NCBI GenBank assembly: GCA_047967505.1
Contig: CM106539.1
From: Dipteris shenzhenensis
Taxonomy: Eukaryota; Polypodiophyta; Polypodiopsida; Gleicheniales
Direction: 5' to 3' (one strand)
Length of the DNA: 64,000 nucleotides
Shown: positions 24,521 through 34,632 of the stretch, piece after piece
Layout: each line of letters opens with the position of its first letter
How positions within the stretch are numbered: position 1 is the stretch's first letter
The notes under the pieces: model-generated
The model's input: only the letters and a program-made list of their open reading frames with translations
Told to the model about the DNA's origin: nothing
Databases searched by the model: none
Made by a program: the position numbers and the translations under genes

Positions 24521-24832
24521 CAAGCTTAATTGGAGAAATGCCAATCTAAAAATATGCGCAGCTACCATGGGCCAACCAAATATCCATACCCTAAGGTTCC
24601 ATCCACTCGTCCATCATCTTCTATACACTAATGCTGCATCATCACGTTGAATAGCTCTAGAGTCCACTTCTCTGCCCCTATATAGGTAAAATGGAGGACC
24701 CAAACTAGTTGGCTATAGGATCCCACCACACTGATGTCCCCTTTTTGGGGCTTCAGGATCAGAATGGCCAACTTCAGTGGCATAGGGCACAAATTTGAGA
24801 TGTCCATATAGTTCAAAGGTCTCAGTCAATAG

Positions 24833-26963
24833 ACATGCATGAATTGAGTGCAGCAATGTTTGCACATGGGACCGGTGTACTTGTAGATATTGATATCTGG
24901 CATAAATGCATTGGTCATGTTAATGTACGACGACTTAAATTAATGTAGGCCCAAAATATTGTCGCAGGATTGCCTAAGTTTAAGGTTGCAGAAATGCATA
25001 AGGTATGTGAAGCCTGTCAATTTGGAAAACAGGCAAGGAAATCATTTACTAGACATGTTCAAGAGAGTAAGAGGCCATTGGAATTAATCCACTCTGATGT
25101 GTGGACTACTAAAGTTGTGTCTATTGGAGGTTGTCATTATTTTGTCACTTTTATTGATGACTATAGCAAAAAAGTTTGGGTGTATTTTATGAAAAAGAAA
25201 AGTGAAGTGTTTGGGCATTTCAAAGCTTGCTTGCAAATAAAATGCCTAAGGTCAAGTGGAGGGGGAGAGTACCTCTCAAATGAGTTTGCAAGGTTCCTGC
25301 AGGAGCATGGCATAAAGCAGAAATATTCATGCAGTCATACACCATAGCAAAATGGACTTGCAAAAAGGAAAGACGGGCATATTGGAGAGGTATCTCGTGC
25401 CATGCTCAATGAAAAAGACCTGCTAGATTATTATTGGGCTGAAGCAGTTGCTACAGCAGTCTACATAATGAACAAGACTCCCACTGCACCAATACATGGG
25501 ATGATGTCAGAGGAGAGGTATACTGGTAGGAAACTCGATATTTCTCATTTGAAAGTTTTGGGTTGCATTGCTTATGTTCATGTGCCAGATGAGTTGAAAT
25601 CCAAGTTGGATCCAAAAGCTGAGAAGTGCATCTTTATTGGTTATTCTTTGCGCAGCAGAAAGGGTATAGATGGTATAACCCTTCTACTCGTAAGTTTACA
25701 GTGAGCAGAGATGTTTTTGATGAGATGAGCAGCTGGTATAAACCAGTAAATGTGATTGATGATGTAGATGCACAAATGGTAATGCTGCACAGAATTCACA
25801 ATAGTAGTCACAAAATATTAGTGGACCTATAGTGTCCTCTAGCAGTGGTTCACATACTTCGCCATGAACAAGCAGATTGAGATCAACAGAATCTCCTCAA
25901 AGTAATGCAGATAGTGGTATGCAAGTATCACAAAAAGGAAAAGAGAGAGTATATCAACCCATGGTTGATGTGAATGCAGGTCACTCTTATGTGGATGGTG
26001 AATCCAGTGGCTCAAAACAAAGCCTTGATGATGAGTTGGGTATTCCTTCTATTGTTACACCTAGAGTAAGGAAGACAAGGGATGTTTTGAGAGCACCAGG
26101 TAGTGAGCCTATTTTGCACAGGTCTACCAGAGTTAAGTATCTTGTGGATAGGCTAAAATATGATGGATTTATAGCCATTCACTATGCCTATATGGTCAAA
26201 GTGATACAAGAACCATAACCCACTTCATTTGAGCAAGCCGTGGGAAAAGAAAAATGCGAGAAAGCCATGGATGAAGAAATGGATGCCTTGGAAGCAAATG
26301 CTACATGGGAATTGGTGCTTTTACCTAAAGACAAGAATGCAATTGGATGCAAGTGGGTTTATAAGGTGAAGCACAATACAGATGGTTCTGTGAGCAGATA
26401 CAAGGCAAGATTAGTTGTCAAGGGGTATGCACAGACATATGGCATTGATTATGAAGAAACATTCAGTCCGGTTGCAAGGATGGCAACTGTAAGAGCAGCC
26501 ATTGCTATGGCTGCATCAAAGGGATGGTCCTTACATAAAATGGATGTAAAGAATGATTTCTTGCATGGTGATTTGCAAGAAGAGGTCTATATGGAGCAGC
26601 CACCAAGTTATGTTCATGCTATTCATCCTGCGTTTGTTTGTAGGTTGAAGAAAGCCTTGTATGGCTTGAAGCAAGCACCCAGAGCATGGTCTAACAAGAT
26701 AGGAGAGTATCTTGTCACTATTGGCTTTCAGATTTCCAAGGTAGATTTCTCACTTTATGTGAGAAAAACAAAGAAAGGTATTATGCTGCTTGTCATTTAT
26801 GTTGATGATTTGATCATCACAGGTGACAGTGATGAAGATATCCTTGATCTGAAAGTGTTATTAAAGCAGAAGTTTGAGATGAAGGATTTGGGAGAGCTGC
26901 GTTACTTCTTGGGCATTGAGGCGATTAGATCCACAAGTGGGATATGGCTCTTGTAGAGGCGGT
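24833..26963 (+). pseudogene. Copia element B1, integrase-RT fragment
   Basis: Homologous over its whole length to elements B2, C and D in this window. It begins in the pre-integrase region (near GIDWHK-type HKxIGH) and covers integrase (HSDVWTT, FIDDYSKKVW, GGGEYLSNEF), the IN-RT linker and RT through YVDDLIITGD and YFLGIE. It stops dead at 26963, joined to an LTR. In-frame stops: TAG at 25345, TGA at 25865, TAA at 26216 and TAG at 26954. There is also a short deletion near 25227, where sister copies have a ~36-bp segment. The RT catalytic motif survives but the gene is dead, lacking gag, protease and RNase H. Confidence 0.92.
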
Positions 26964-27315
26964 TGTTGAGATATCGAGCTCCACTCGTGCTATGCCAGGG
27001 TGATCGTTGTGCATTTATGTCATTGACTTATTAGCTGCAGATGCAGTTGGTACACTGCCCATGAATAATAGCTGGATGACAGCTATCCTTATGTACTCTA
27101 GTTCATGGCTTAGTTAGTATGCCACCTTAGTTAGTTGAGTTTGGTTTGAGACCCACATATAGGGTTCTTCTATTTCTTTGTACTAGAGTTCTTTTGGCTT
27201 TCACAAGTAAGAAGAGGAAAACTGTTTTCAGCCTCCACCTTTGTGTGTATTCCCCCATTGTGTATGTGAGAAAGCTGGAAGTGAGACTCCTTCCTTCTCT
27301 CCCACTATCTTCACA
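26964..27315 (+). repeat. LTR shared by copia copies B1 and B2 (352 bp)
   Basis: Begins TGTTGAGATATC and ends ATCTTCACA, and is closely similar to the LTR at 59269-59621. It is preceded by truncated B1 RT sequence with no polypurine tract, and followed at once by a PBS. It is therefore the 5' LTR of B2 and abuts B1 through a deletion. Confidence 0.9.
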
Positions 27316-27327
27316 TGGTATCAGAGC
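27316..27327 (+). other. Primer-binding site, element B2
   Basis: TGGTATCAGAGC follows the LTR directly; the primer would be initiator tRNA-Met. Confidence 0.9.
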
Positions 27328-27794
27328 CTGGTTCGTGGTAAGGAGCTCAAGAAAGCAAACCAAGTTCGCAGTAAGAGGACCAGTATTGCTTTCCTTTTTC
27401 GAGTTTGGGAGCAAATCTCTCTAGGTAGCACAGCCGAAAAGTGCAAGAGTGCATTGTCTCAAATTGAGACGCTCTTCACGGTGTGGCGAGAGGGCATTTC
27501 GAGGCTCATTTTGAAGGAGGAAGTTCTCCGCAAGCACTGAGAAAAAGGCCCTATTTTTGCTGTGCAACCACTGCTCTGCAGGTCGCGATGAAAAGTTGCC
27601 GGAGAAATTGCATTGTATGCCTGTGCGCAGAGATATTAGGAGTTATAGAATCATCCTTATTGCTTGTTCATGCAAAATCGTCACTAGGAAGTGACTGTGT
27701 GGTCAAATACCACTTTCGTCAATTTTGCAGATTTGCCCTTGTGAGGCAGAAGCTGTGTTTTTTGCAGTGGCAGAATATTTTGCAGTGTTATGTA

Positions 27795-28970
27795 ATGGCG
27801 TCTGATTCTCTTTCACAGATTGTCACTGAAAAGCTTGACAAGAACAACTTCCAAGCATGGAAGTTCAGAATGATGAATTTCCTTATGGGAAAAGGCTATT
27901 GGGAGTTCATTACAGGAAATGAAGAAGAACCAGTTCTTCCTAATGTTCCCAATCAATAGGAAATGCAGGCATTTAAAGGATGGCATGAGAGAGCCAGAAA
28001 AGCTATGTACTAGTTGTCTACCAGTATGTCAGATTCTATGATTGTGCATATTCAGGATGCAAGTACGCCAAAGGAGGCATGGGATACTTTGGCAAAAATG
28101 TATAGCACAAATACACAAGCCAGGAAAATGCAGCTCAAGCAGCAGTTGCATAATGTGCAGAGAGAAAATATGAGCATCAATGACTACCACATGAAGGTGA
28201 AGAAAATTGCAGATGCACTTGCTTCCATTGGGTTGCCAGTGGAAGATGATGATCTAGTTTCTGTGACCTTGAATGGTTTAGGAAAGGATTATGCACAGTT
28301 CCGGACATCCATTGCCGTCCGTGAAAAATTTCCTGATTTTGAGGAGTTGTTTGCTCATCTAATTTCTGAAGAGTAGAGAAATGGTGGTGCATCTTCTTCA
28401 GGAGGAACTTCAAAAGAAACTATCTTCTACTCAAATGCTGAAAAAGGTAGAGGCAGAGGTAGAGCAGGCCGATTTGGAGGTCGTGGTAGAAATCAGAATA
28501 TGCAGCAAACTCAAGAAAACCAGTCCTATGGAGGAGGACATGATAACTCTAGAGGCAGGGGGAGCCAAAGAGGTCGTGGTGGATGGCAGAGAGGCCAAAA
28601 TGCAAACAACAATGTTGAATGGTACTACTGTGGTAAAATGGGTCATATGGCTAAAGATTGCTATAAAAAGCAGAATGACATCATGAATGGAAAATTGCAG
28701 CAAGGGAATTATGCATCCTCTAGTAGATAGGGTGATGACAGAAATGAGCATCTGTTTATGGTGCAACACATGACCAATTCTGTGACAAGTGCAAAAGAAA
28801 GCAATGATGTGTGGTATGTTGACTCAGGTGCGATAAACCACATGACAGGTCATGCAGAATGGATGCAAGATGCAGGGAAAACAAAAAGACTAGGATTTGT
28901 GGAGACTGGTGATGATACTGCACATTCTATTGTGCAGATTGGTAAAATTCCTTTGTCTATGCAGGATGGG
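27795..28970 (+). pseudogene. B2 gag and protease
   Basis: Starts with the family's conserved MASDSLSQIV and LDKNNFQAWKFRM. A glycine/arginine-rich nucleic-acid-binding stretch (RGRGSQRGRGG) and a zinc knuckle follow; the knuckle is WYYCGKMGHMAKDC, so its flanking Cys is now Trp but the CCHC itself is kept. The protease site is DSGAINH, where sisters have DSGASNH. Four in-frame TAG stops lie at 27957, 28011, 28374 and 28728, and a one-base deletion near 28973 shifts the frame. Aligned sister copies have CAG at three of the stops and TGG at 28011. Confidence 0.92.
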
Positions 28971-30359
28971 AAAAGAAATACCTGTCTGATGTATTTCATG
29001 TCCCGAATATCACCAAGAACCTGGTTTTTGTTGATCAAATGGTTGAGCAGGGCTTGTAGGTCAGATTTAATCCTCATGGATGCTTTGTTGAGGATATGAA
29101 AAATAACGGTCGCTTGATAGCAAAAGGAAAGAAGAAGGGAAAGATGTTTACATTGGATGCGGACATGCCTGAATTGAGTGCAACAATGTTTGCACATGGG
29201 ACCGGTGTAGTTGCAGATATTGATATCTGGCATAAACGCATTGGTCATGTTAATGTACAACGACTTAAATCAATGCAGGCCCAAAATATTGTTGCAAGAT
29301 TGCCTAAATTCAAGGTTGCGGAAATGCATAAGGTATGTGAAGCCTGTCAATTTGGAAAACAGGCAAGGAAACCATTTCCTAGACATGTTCAAGAGAGTAA
29401 GAAGCCATTGGAATTAATCCATACTGATGTGTGGACTACTAAAGCTGCATCTATTGGAGGCTGTCATTATTTTGTCCCTTTTATTGATGACTACAGCAGA
29501 AAAGTTTGGGTGTATTTTATGAAAAAGAAAAGTGAAGTGTTTGGGCATTTCAAAGCTTTTAAAGCTATGGTTGAAAAAGAAACAGGCCTGCAAATAAAAT
29601 GCCTAAGGTCAGATGGAGGGGGAAAGTACCTCTCAACAGAGTTTGCAAGGTTCCTGCAGGAGCATGGCATAAAGCAACAATATTCATGTAGTCATACCCC
29701 ACAGCAAAATGGACTTGCAGAAAGGAAATACAGGCATATTGGAGAGGTATCTCGGGCCATGCTAAATGAAAAAGGCCTACCAGATTATTATTGGGATGAA
29801 GCAGTTGCTACATCAATTTACATAATGAACAGGACTCCCACTACAGCAATACATGGCATGATGCCAGAGGAGATGTATATTGGTAGGAAACCAAATATTT
29901 CTCATTTGAAATTTTTGGTTGCATTGTCTATGTTCATGTGCTAGATGAGTTGAGGTCCAAGTTGGATCCAAAAGCTGAGAAGTGCATCCTTATTGGTTAT
30001 TCTCTATAGCAGAAAGGGTATAGATGCTATAACCCTTCTACTCGTAAGTTTACAATGAGCAGAGATGTTGTTTTCGAGGAGATGAGCAGCTGGTATAAAT
30101 GAGTAAATGTGATTGATGATGTAGATGCACAAAATGGTAATGTTGCACAGAATTCACAGCAGCAATCACAAAATATTAGTGGACCTACAATGTCATCTAG
30201 TAGTGTTTCACATATGTCACCATGTATAGGCATATTGAGATCAGGAGAATCTCCTCAAAGCAATGTAGATAGTGGTATGCAGGTATCACGAAAAGGAAAA
30301 GAGAAGGTAGATCAGCCCATGTTTGATGTGAATGCAGGTCACTCTTATGTGGATGGTGA
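28971..30359 (+). pseudogene. B2 integrase and IN-RT linker
   Basis: After the frameshift the main frame resumes at 29096 with the zinc-binding HKRIGHVN and CEACQFGKQ motifs. The catalytic core follows (HTDVWTT, FIDDYSRKVW, GGGKYLS where sisters read GGGEYLS), then the C-terminal domain. A one-base deletion near 29911 breaks the frame, and TAG (29056, 30006) and TGA (30100) stops follow. The linker is cut at 30359 by the nested element. Confidence 0.9.
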
Positions 30360-31059
30360 TGTAAGAAAATAATACAACGTTTGTGCTCAACAGATAATAG
30401 GATCTCGTATGCAAGAGAGAAAACAAGATAGTATGGAGAATCAAAAATTTGATTACTGTAGAATTGATACAATAGATGGCGCTGCCTCCCAACCTTGCAC
30501 TCCTGTGAAAGAAGCTTCGATGGCATGTTGGAAATAGTAGAAGACGAAGGCTGGATGCTAAGGAATCAGGGTTGTTGTAGCCAGTGATGAAATGGGCTTC
30601 ACGAGCTTGCTCTTATATAGCCAGCAGTCATAGTCGGTTAGGTTGAATTGGGTGGCCGACCCAGTCTGCCCAAAACAGTCGACTGAGGCTGGTCCCAAAA
30701 TAGGCCACCGACCATACGATAGAACCGATTGGTGGGCCCAGAGCCATCCGAGGTCATCTGAGGCTCCAAACGGGCCCTGCAACCCGAGAGTGGGCTACCC
30801 CGGGAAATGCTTCATCTACCCTCAGTGCGGTCAGTCAAGGGATGCCTTCCTACACTTGCATGTAGCCTAGTTGGTGGTGTGCCAACTCTATCTGAAGTCG
30901 TCTAGCCATTAGGCCACACATAGCTCCCATCTGGTGTCCAAACCAGGACCTATCGGATAACCGAGCTACTCAAATGCCTTCTCCTCATATGGGGGGCTTA
31001 CAAGTAGAGTTAGCTGGTTCTTGCATAGTTACATGAGAGTGGAGCATTGATATCTAACA
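30360..31059 (-). repeat. Nested element LTR (3' LTR on the minus strand, 700 bp)
   Basis: Pairs with 33473-34203. Both begin TGTAAGAAAATAATAC and end GATATCTAACA on the plus strand. It is preceded, in the element's own direction, by the polypurine tract. Confidence 0.93.
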
Positions 31060-31072
31060 CCCCCCCTCAATG
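31060..31072 (-). other. Polypurine tract of the nested element
   Basis: The minus strand reads ATTGAGGGGGGTG immediately before the 3' LTR. Confidence 0.8.
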
Positions 31073-31089
31073 TCCACCCGCAAGTGAAC

Positions 31090-32560
31090 TTACTTTTTTG
31101 GTCCAATGCCAAGTCGATTAAGATGCCTCTCCAGCAAGTCTCTTCCAAGAGCCTTCGTGAAGATGTATGCAGCATTCTCTGTAGTCGGACAGTACACCAA
31201 GTCGACCTCTCCATCCATGATGAGCTCGCGTACAAAGTGATATTGAATCTCAATGTGTTTCGTGCAAGCGTGGAACACCGAGTTCTTTGTAATTGCCATG
31301 CAACTCTGATTGTCACATGATAACTGTGTAGGCTTATTCTGCACTACACCGATGTCCCCCAAAATCCTCCTCAACCACACTGCCTCGCAAGAAGCAAAGC
31401 ATGCAGATTTGTACTTGCCCTCGGCAGAAGAAAGAGCAACTGTGGGTTGCTTCTTGCTGACCCATGACACAACTCCAGATCCAAGTGAGAAACAATACCT
31501 TGTCACTGATCTCCTGCTGTCCACATCTCCCGCCCAATCTGCGTCATAGAATCCGGTCAAGATGTTGCCCTTGGTATCCCTGCCCTCCAATGGTTCTCTC
31601 GGGGCTTATTGGAAAACTTGCTAAGTACACCAGTCGCAAAGCTGATGTTCGGCCGTGTGTTGCATAGGTAAATCAAGCTGCCCACAGGCCTTCTGTACTT
31701 CGCTTCGTCCACCAGTGGTGATGAATCCTTGTTTGAGAGCTTCACGTCAACCTCCATAGGGGTACCAACTATCTTGCACTCAGCCATGCCAAATGCCTTC
31801 AGTATCTCTCCAGCATACTTTAGCTATGAAATGAAGATTTGTTTCGGCTCTTGCCAAACTTCAATCCCCAAACAAAAATGCATCAGTCCAAGGTCTATCA
31901 TTTCAAACTCTCTTCCTAGCAAATGCTTCATCTATGAGATCTTCTCTTCATGGTTTCCTATTATGACAAGGTTGTCCACATAAAGGACCACGATCATACA
32001 CGTACCTCCTTCTCTAGAGATATACAAATTTGCATCTGATGGGCTCCTCCCGAACCCGGTTTATAGAAAGTAGGCATCAATTTGCTGGTACCACACTTGT
32101 GGGGTTGTTTCAGCCCATAAAGTGCCTTCTTCAATTTGCAGACTTTACCTTCTGAACTGGGGATCTCAAAACCTGGTGGTTGTTCCACGTATACCTCCTC
32201 CTTGAGATCTCCATTCAGAAAGGTGGATGTCACATCCATCTGAAAGATGGGCCAACTTCCTTGGGCAGCCAAAACACTGCGAATTGTGGTTAGTCGAGCT
32301 GTGGGAGCAAAAGTATCTTGATAATCAAAACCATGTACCTGTGCAAATCCTTTTGCCATGAGCCGAGCCTTGTACTTATCCAACGTGCCGTCGGACTTGT
32401 GCTTAGTCTTGTACACCCACTTGGTTCCGATTACTTGCGTTTTGGTGGTCGATCCACAAGGTCCCAAGTGTTGTTCTTCATTATGGAGCCATACTCTGAC
32501 TGCATAGCCTCCATCCACCTATCATCGCCCTATGCCTCTTCAAGACACTTGGGTTCATCA
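31090..32560 (-). pseudogene. Nested element reverse transcriptase and RNase H
   Basis: The RT opens with GTKWVYKTKHKSDG and YKARLMAKGFAQ and includes FQMDVTSTFLNGDL, KLKKALYGLKQ and a degraded region where the YVDD box should be (about 31970-31995). RNase H follows ([29 protein letters not shown]) and ends near 31090 with HLNRLGI. Several frameshifts separate the open pieces (32518-31994, 31787-31557 and 31590-31090), so no functional product can be made. Confidence 0.88.
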
Positions 32561-32817
32561 GCACGGATCACTTCTGTCATCAAAGCATAGTTGACCAAGT
32601 GTTCCTGCGCCCTTCATTGCTCCTCTAATCTCTTGGACCGACGGTGTTCAGATGGTTCCTCCTCAATGGTTGGAGGTTCTCTATCGTCTAAAAGCTGCTT
32701 TACCCACTTTGGGAATGGCCATTGCCATTGTGGTTCTGTAGGCTCTTCTTCATCTTCTTTGTCTTGAATCCTCCCAAGCATCATTGGGGGAGTTCAGTTT
32801 GCTGTTGGTGGCGGTAC

Positions 32818-33430
32818 TGGATGGATATCCTAGTCCTGGTTGTTTGGGAAGGAAGCATCCTCCTCTAATTGATGCGGCTGTTCTAAGAAGAACACATCGT
32901 GACTTATAATTACCTTCTTGGTAACAGGGTTATAGAGATGGTAACCCTTCACCTCTTCACTATAGCCCAAGAAAATACACTTCCGGCTCTTCGGTTCCCA
33001 TTTGGTCCTAGTAGCATCTGGGACATGCACAAAATAGTCACATCCAAAAACTCTCAAATGTGCAGCTCAAGGTTCTTACCAAAAAAGGCTTGCAGTGGAG
33101 TCATCTCGTTTATAGTCTTCGTGTAGCTATGATTGAGGATGTAAACTGCCGTGTTACATGCTTCAGCTAAGAAAGTCTTTGGCAAATCTTTCCCTTTCAT
33201 CTGCAGTTGGCACTATCTATTGTCCTGCATTGGCTGGATCTGGTCTCGGAATCAGCCTCATGTCCACCCCAGTAGTAGTGTCCCAAAGCTCCTATGTGCT
33301 TCGAATGGTCTTCATCTTGAACTTCCAGAGAGGATAGTTAGAGTCGTCCAACTTTCTACTTCCGCCAAACGGTGGGATTCGCAGTCTTGCGGGCTGGGCC
33401 ATCTCTCACAATCTGCTTGCAAACAGAAAC
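32818..33430 (-). pseudogene. Nested element gag start fused to integrase C-terminus
   Basis: After the PBS the minus strand encodes a gag N-terminus (PPFGGSRKLDDSNYPLWKFKMK) for about 75 codons with stops. It then passes near 33185 into the end of the integrase domain (AEACNTAVYILNHS, RVFGCDYFVHVP, KCIFLGYSEEVKGYHLYNP). The zinc knuckle, protease and integrase catalytic core are absent. This single deletion removed about half of the coding region. Confidence 0.8.
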
Positions 33431-33460
33431 ACACTACCAAATCTTCTTGCTAGAGTCTAG

Positions 33461-33472
33461 TCTCTGATACCA
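33461..33472 (-). other. Primer-binding site of the nested element
   Basis: The minus strand reads TGGTATCAGAGA directly after the 5' LTR, a near-perfect initiator tRNA-Met PBS. Confidence 0.85.
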
Positions 33473-34203
33473 TGTAAGAAAATAATACAACGTCTGTGCT
33501 CAACAAATAATAGGATCTCATACGCAAGAGAGAAAAAAGATAGCATGGAGAATACAAAATTTGATTACTATAGAAGTGATACAATAGATGGTGCTGCCAC
33601 CCAACCGTGCGCTCCTGTGAAAGAAGCTTCGATGGCATGTCGAAAACAGTAGAAGACGGAGGTTGGATGCTAAGGAATTAGGGTTGTTGTAGCTAGTGAT
33701 GAGATGGGCTTCACAGGCTTGCTCTTATATAGCCACCAGTCATAGTTGGTTAGGCTCAATTGGGTGGCCGACCCAGTCCACCCAAAACGGTTGACTGGGG
33801 GTAGGCCACCGACCACACGATAGAACCGGTGTGCAAAACAGAGCAACTAACCTACGGTTTCCGTTTAGCCTTCCGTTTAGCCTAGAGCCATTCGAGATCA
33901 TTTGAGGCTCCAAACGGGCCCTGCAACCCGAGAGTGGGTTGCCCTGGGAAATGCTCCATCTACGCTCAGTGCGGTTAGTCAAGGGATGCCTTCCCACACT
34001 TGCATGTAGCCTAGTTGGCAGTGTGCCAACTCTATCTGAAGCGGTCCAGCCATCAGGCCACACATGGCCCCCATCGGGTGTCCAAACCACGATCTATCGG
34101 ATAACCGAGCTACTCAAATGCCTTCTCCTCATATGGGGGGCTTACAAGTAGACTTAGCTGGTTCCCACGTAGTTACATGAGAGTGGAGCATTGATATCTA
34201 ACA
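33473..34203 (-). repeat. Nested element LTR (5' LTR on the minus strand, 731 bp)
   Basis: Partner of 30360-31059. It carries a ~30-bp extra segment with a duplicated TTCCGTTTAGCC around 33860-33892, plus many substitutions. Confidence 0.93.
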
Positions 34204-34632
34204 GGTGAATCCAATGGCTCAGAACATAGCATTGATGATGAGTTGGGTATTCGTTCTGTTGTTACACTTGGAGTAAGGAAGATCAGGGATGTTTTGAGAG
34301 CACCTGGAAGTGAGCCTATTTTGCGCAGGTCTACTAGAGCTAGGTATCCTGTGGATAGGCTAAAATATGATGGATTAACAGCCATTCACTATGCCTATAT
34401 GGTCAAAGTGATACAGGAACCAGAACCCACTTCTTTTGAGCAAGCCATGGGAAAAGAAAAATGGGAGAAAGCCATGGATGAAGAAATGGATGCCTTGGAA
34501 GCAAATGCTACATGGGAATTGGTGCCTTTGCCTAAAGATAAGAATGCAATTGGCAAGATTAGTTGTCAAAGGGTACGCACAGACATATGGCATTGATTGT
34601 GAAGAAACATTCAACCCTGTTGCAAGGATGGC
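34204..34632 (+). pseudogene. B2 linker and start of RT, downstream of the nested element
   Basis: Resumes B2 at the target-site duplication with the conserved linker (SGSEPILRRSTRA-like, [15 protein letters not shown]), then RT (MDALEANATWELVPLPKDKNAIG). Sister copies continue with [10 protein letters not shown]; here about 19 codons are missing and the frame resumes at RLVVKGYAQTYGID. It ends after NPVARMA, where the next base begins the GAAGAGG satellite. Confidence 0.9.

Larger units (their letters stand above)
30360..34203 (-). mobile_element. Nested copia element with two LTRs and a 5-bp target-site duplication
   Basis: It is flanked by GGTGA at 30355-30359 and 34204-34208, a perfect target-site duplication. 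The element begins TG and ends CA, with LTRs at 30360-31059 and 33473-34203, a PBS at 33461-33472 and a polypurine tract at 31060-31072. The interior is only about 2.4 kb because most of gag, all of protease and most of integrase are missing. The LTRs differ by roughly a tenth of positions plus indels, so the insertion is old. It belongs to a copia lineage different from its host element B2. Confidence 0.95.
27316..34632 (+). mobile_element. Copia element B2, split by a nested element and truncated by a satellite
   Basis: With its 5' LTR at 26964, B2 reads PBS, ~470-bp leader, gag from 27795, protease, integrase and linker up to 30359. A separate minus-strand copia element interrupts it (30360-34203), and B2 resumes at 34204 with the linker and RT. 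A small deletion near 34555 removes about 19 codons (after DKNAIG). The RT ends after PVARMA at about 34632, where purine-rich satellite begins. The RT catalytic half, RNase H and the 3' LTR are missing. Confidence 0.9.

Noticed and set aside
24628-24816. A 62-codon minus-strand frame as LINE RT linker.
   Set aside because: Only a vague PLKLAILILKP resemblance; not enough to call.
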